From the NCBI GenBank assembly GCA_900167215.1, contig FUZS01000014.1:31643-95642 (forward strand): DNA of 64,000 nt, written 5' to 3'. The notes below the pieces were generated by a model. That model was given only the letters and a program-made list of their open reading frames with translations. It made no database searches and had not been told where the DNA came from. Each line of letters starts with the position of its first letter. The stretch's first letter is position 1. A program made the position numbers and the translations under genes. Shown piece by piece: positions 61,219 to 64,000 of the stretch. The stretch is from [Eubacterium] yurii. GTDB taxonomy: Bacteria; Bacillota; Clostridia; Peptostreptococcales; Filifactoraceae.

Positions 61219-62132
61219 TACTCTATTCTCAAAACACCTGAATCTATCTTAATTTTTATATCATCTCTTGCATTTTTAAGCTTCTCTTCAAATTTTGTAT
61301 CTTCAAGTATGTGTTTTTTCCCAGATATATTCGCCAAACCACTTTGTCCCTCCACCTGCACTTTTGCATCGCAGTTATCAAATTCCATCTTGATTACACC
61401 GTCATCCATCTCTACATCTATATCATATGATTCTTTTCCGCTAAGACCCAAGACTCCGTTATCCATCTCTATCTTAGCTGACTTAAGAGTCTCTTGAGAA
61501 GAGAAAAAACCGTCTTTAATATCCACATCAAGTTTCAAATTTTGAGGATTAGGTGTGTGTATAATCATACAAGGTAGGTTCTTGTTAAATTTTTCAGAGC
61601 ATGATATTTCGCATTTTTGTCCATTCTGCCTAATGCCAACATGCTTGAATATATCCTTATTATCATTTTTTGAGTAAAATTCAATCTTGTATTCATCTGA
61701 TTTTACAATCTTTGAGAATAAGTATGGAGATTTAATATGTAGCTGATTAAACTCTCCTAACTTTTCAGTTTTTAACAACTTTATATATTTTCCAAATATC
61801 TTAGCATCAGAAAATTTTTTATTCATAAATAACTCATCACTTAAGTCGTCTGTCAAGTCATCAGATACTCCTTCCAATATCGACTCGGTCAAACCGTCTG
61901 CAAACTCATTTGCTTTTTTATTTACATAATCAGAAAAATCATCATCATAATAGTTTTTAGATTCTTCTCCGTCTTTTGTAAAATCATACTCATATTTATG
62001 TGTTTTAAACGAATTACTATACTTGTTTAAAAAATTTTTTGCATTATTATAGTCAAATATGAAAAATGAAATTGCAGTACATATACTACCTATCAACATC
62101 AGTATTATCAAAATTTTTAGAGCTTTTTTCAT
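61218..62132 (-). CDS. DUF4097-type putative adhesin / envelope protein
   Basis: A 304-residue protein with one N-terminal transmembrane anchor (residues about 4-25, ALKILIILMLIGSICTAISF) and an extracellular domain. The last 120 residues contain the repeated beta strands of DUF4097 (LKLDVDIKDGFF; KIEMDNGVLGLSG; DIDVEMDDGVIKMEFDN; IKIDSGVLRIE). The start ATG at 62132 has GGAGG 7 nt upstream; the frame has an additional GTG at 62135. It overlaps the HAAS gene end by 47 nt. Third gene of the padR operon. Its stop codon touches a repeat, so the native C-terminus may have been changed by insertion. Confidence 0.8.
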   Translation of the reverse strand: MKKALKILIILMLIGSICTAISFFIFDYNNAKNFLNKYSNSFKTHKYEYDFTKDGEESKNYYDDDFSDYVNKKANEFADGLTESILEGVSDDLTDDLSDELFMNKKFSDAKIFGKYIKLLKTEKLGEFNQLHIKSPYLFSKIVKSDEYKIEFYSKNDNKDIFKHVGIRQNGQKCEISCSEKFNKNLPCMIIHTPNPQNLKLDVDIKDGFFSSQETLKSAKIEMDNGVLGLSGKESYDIDVEMDDGVIKMEFDNCDAKVQVEGQSGLANISGKKHILEDTKFEEKLKNARDDIKIKIDSGVLRIE

Positions 62133-62892
62133 CACTGCTCCTCCTTTTCTTCCATTGTATTGTTATGAAAAGATCTTTAAGAGTTTTAAACAAAAATTTT
62201 ACTATAAGTATACCTATAAATATTACAATCAATCCAAATACAATGGTTGTAAATGCAGCAAATATACCTGTAAAAGGATTGACATTTATAAATAAGTTTG
62301 AAGCCCTGCCACTAAATATATTAAAAGGCAGGAAAGGAAAAATCGCTCCTAAAACACTCATAATAAGCCCTAAGCCAAATTGAAATATTCCTAAAATCAG
62401 ACTTATTACTCCCCAAAATATACCAAATATAATACTAAGTATCAAGCTGACAATACCTATCACTAAACCGATTAAACCGAATCCAAATCCAAATAGCGGT
62501 GGCAAAATAGAAAATACTCCAAGAACCACCAATACTATCAATAAAATATTAAGTGCTTTTTTATTGTCATCATCCTTAGATGAAGACTTTTTAAATTTAC
62601 CTCCTTCATAATTTGATTTTTGTTTTGACTCATAACCTGTTTTAGCACTATTCTCATCTTTCATATTTTCACCTATATCAATAGGCACGAGGTGAATCTT
62701 TTCTCCACTTATATATTCTTTTGCTATTGCTTCAGGAGAACCAAGCTCCTTACATATATCTTCTTCACTTTTCCCTTTTTCCGCTGCAATGGCAAAATGT
62801 TCTTCATAATCTGAAATTATGTCATCCGTCACCGTCTTAGGCATGTCCCTGAGGTAAAATCTGAGTAAGTCTAAAAACTCTCTTTTTTTCAT
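62086..62892 (-). CDS. DUF1700/HAAS-domain membrane protein
   Basis: A 268-residue protein. Residues 1-65 are the HAAS/DUF1700 domain (MKKREFLDLLRFYLRDMPKT... DYEEHFAIAAEKGKSEEDIC, KELGSPEAIAKEYI). Then a polar linker and four or more hydrophobic helices (about 118-250). Proteins of this kind occur with PadR regulators and DUF4097 proteins in envelope-stress operons. Ribosome site AAGGAGGAT precedes the ATG. The 3' end overlaps the DUF4097 gene. Confidence 0.88.
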   Translation of the reverse strand: MKKREFLDLLRFYLRDMPKTVTDDIISDYEEHFAIAAEKGKSEEDICKELGSPEAIAKEYISGEKIHLVPIDIGENMKDENSAKTGYESKQKSNYEGGKFKKSSSKDDDNKKALNILLIVLVVLGVFSILPPLFGFGFGLIGLVIGIVSLILSIIFGIFWGVISLILGIFQFGLGLIMSVLGAIFPFLPFNIFSGRASNLFINVNPFTGIFAAFTTIVFGLIVIFIGILIVKFLFKTLKDLFITIQWKKRRSSDEKSSKNFDNTDVDR

Positions 62893-62948
62893 GCTATCCT
62901 CCTTTTATTACATTCGTTTTTAAAAATATCTTAACTAATCTTTCTTTT

Positions 62949-63299
62949 TTAAGTTGCTATATCGCTTCTTTGAATAATCTTACCTTCACCTGTTGTCTTT
63001 AATATATTGTTCACCGACTCTGTAAAATCCACCCATTCTTTGTACTGCAAATCTTGTGAACTCTTACCTATATCTGTAAGCTTGTAGTACTTCCTTGGTG
63101 GTCCTGTTTGAGACTCTTGCAGATATGTATCAACATATCCGTCATTTTTGAGCCTTCTAAGTAATGGATATATAGTCCCTTCTGAGATATCTATATGTCC
63201 TGATATCTCTTCCACCAACTCATATCCATACCTGTCTTTGTCGATGAGCAGAGACAACACAAGTAATTCCAATACACCTTTTTTGAACTGTATATTCAT
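62949..63299 (-). CDS. PadR-family transcriptional regulator
   Basis: A 116-residue winged-helix regulator. Residues 1-85 are the PadR DNA-binding domain ([53 protein letters not shown]), with a short C-terminal helix for dimerisation (PadR-s2). AAAGGAGA precedes the ATG. First gene of the operon padR-HAAS-DUF4097; probable autoregulator through direct repeats at 63687-63712. Confidence 0.94.
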   Translation of the reverse strand: MNIQFKKGVLELLVLSLLIDKDRYGYELVEEISGHIDISEGTIYPLLRRLKNDGYVDTYLQESQTGPPRKYYKLTDIGKSSQDLQYKEWVDFTESVNNILKTTGEGKIIQRSDIAT

Positions 63300-63677
63300 T
63301 CTTGTCTCCTTTCATTGAAAAATAAATGCTCTGATTACAGTTAGTATTAAAGCCGTATTGACTTTTAAATATTTTTTATCTTGACTTAAATTTTTACTTC
63401 TACTCAAAAAGCAGTATATGATAATACTTAATCTAATATCATTATCTATTTAAGTTATTTAGCCTTTTAGCCTTTTATAATATTTATCTATCGTTTTTTA
63501 AAAAATAGTATATAGCTTAGTCCTACATCATAAATGCACTAAAATTATTTTATCAATTATTTAATTTTGGTATAGGTAATAAATTCTAAGATACATATTG
63601 ATAATTATAGTCTAAAAAGTTTTTATTCTCTTGTAAAATCAGGAACTTAATTTTATTATCAACTTTTTTACAATTAC
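63300..63677. other. Long leader of padR operon
   Basis: About 380 nt between the padR start and the -10 box. AT-rich, no reading frame. I saw no known riboswitch pattern, and no terminator good enough to list. Confidence 0.4.
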
Positions 63678-63712
63678 ATTATACCACAAGGTACTGTATA
63701 ATGCAAGGTACT
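63678..63712 (-). promoter_or_regulatory. padR promoter with candidate operator repeats
   Basis: On the minus strand, TTGCAT (63701-63706) and TATAAT (63678-63683) are 17 bp apart. AGTACCTTG occurs twice (63687-63695 and 63704-63712), 17 bp apart, over and next to the -35 box: likely PadR binding sites. Confidence 0.65.
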
Positions 63713-63727
63713 AAATTAAATTTAATA

Positions 63728-63811
63728 TAAAGGCATCGAGTAGGAGGCTACCCATTATTTGAGTAGCCGACCTCTCACACCACCGTACGTACGGTTCTCG
63801 TATACGGCGGT
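63728..63811 (-). ncRNA. Group II intron domains V and VI (3' end)
   Basis: On the minus strand directly after the maturase stop: ACCGCCGTATACGAGAACCG/TACGTACGGTGGT forms a 34-nt domain V-like hairpin. It is followed by GTGTGAGAGG and a domain VI-like stem GGCTACTC/GGGTAGCC. The intron 3' boundary lies near 63725-63730. Confidence 0.85.
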
Positions 63812-64000
63812 TCAATAGTTCGAGTGAAGTCTCTCGTATCTTAAAGATATGTCATCATATCCTTGGGATACGAGATATTCATTTGTTAGGGTTGTTGATA
63901 GTATAAAACTTCCTGCCACTCTCCAATAACCAAGCCTTGAGTTTGCCCATTCCCACGCCTTTTGTTTAGTTTTACACAAGCGTTTTAGGTTCTCGAATCT
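63812..64000 (-). CDS. ltrA: Group II intron reverse transcriptase/maturase (C-terminal fragment)
   Basis: The frame is open from the window end to a TGA at 63812-63814: 62 residues plus stop. WEWANSRLGYWRVAGSFILS followed by TLTNEYLVSQGYDDISLRYE and LHSNY is the standard C-terminus of bacterial group II intron-encoded proteins (X/En-less region). The rest of the gene, on the minus strand, lies past 64000. Confidence 0.9.
   Translation of the reverse strand, partial: RFENLKRLCKTKQKAWEWANSRLGYWRVAGSFILSTTLTNEYLVSQGYDDISLRYERLHSNY

Overview
The window is low-GC, AT-rich chromosomal DNA of an anaerobic Gram-positive bacterium. Supporting signs are the Bacillota-type Shine-Dalgarno sequences, a T-box leader on ileS, a preQ1 riboswitch, FloA/NfeD, a PadR/HAAS/DUF4097 operon, anaerobic (cobalt-early) cobalamin genes and an aromatic amino acid lyase. 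There is no rRNA here. My guess of the Peptostreptococcales/Tissierellia group (relatives of Filifactor, Peptoanaerobacter or [Eubacterium] yurii) is inference from gene content only.

Layout. 1-3,000: truncated type IV pilin-like gene, tRNA-Leu(CAA), and a two-gene AAA ATPase/TOPRIM pair that looks like a phage-defence or abortive-infection module. 3,000-7,400: ileS with a long leader holding a T-box, an inserted repeat, and upstream of it a candidate small RNA. 7,400-11,500: a Cthe_2159-type beta-helix lipoprotein with DUF4956 and VTC-domain proteins, a cluster that often travels together. 11,800-18,000: DUF1858/unknown/hemerythrin operon, cbiT, a lipoprotein, nfeD-floA, and a GH114-like secreted protein. 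18,200-23,400: a CofE-like protein and the shikimate genes aroA-aroC-aroK, separated by small mobile-looking repeats.

23,500-34,100: the most unusual region. A large secreted protein (signal peptide, calcium-binding TSP3-like repeats, VWA domain, class 3 lipase domain) is followed on the same strand by eight tandem paralogues of a roughly 150-residue four-helix membrane protein, with a 102-bp inverted-repeat element in each of the seven spacers. The lipase reading frame is broken by a 2-nt shift between the nucleophile serine and the likely catalytic histidine. The layout resembles a secreted lipase toxin with an expanded immunity family, but that is a hypothesis.

34,800-41,100: cbiL-cbiF-cbiG, a secreted C39-like cysteine peptidase, and a tryptophanase/tyrosine phenol-lyase family gene preceded by an attenuator-like leader whose peptide has six consecutive tyrosine codons. 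41,100-50,000: zinc-ribbon protein, tandem GNAT protein, STM4012- and STM4011-like radical SAM genes (the latter fused to a HAD-like domain), an AIM24 protein, a membrane protein, and a preQ1-riboswitch-controlled radical SAM/YhhQ pair for queuosine salvage.

50,000-59,650: two ArsA-type ATPases divergent from a seven-gene operon: LUD protein, LutB/LutA-like fusion, polyprenyl diphosphate synthase, UbiA prenyltransferase, UbiE methyltransferase, FixC-like flavoprotein and FixX-like ferredoxin. Together they suggest a dedicated prenylated-quinone electron-transfer route. 59,650-64,000: an intact ISL3-family insertion sequence with a perfect 8-bp target duplication, a PadR-controlled envelope-stress-type operon, and the 3' end of a group II intron with its maturase, running off the window.
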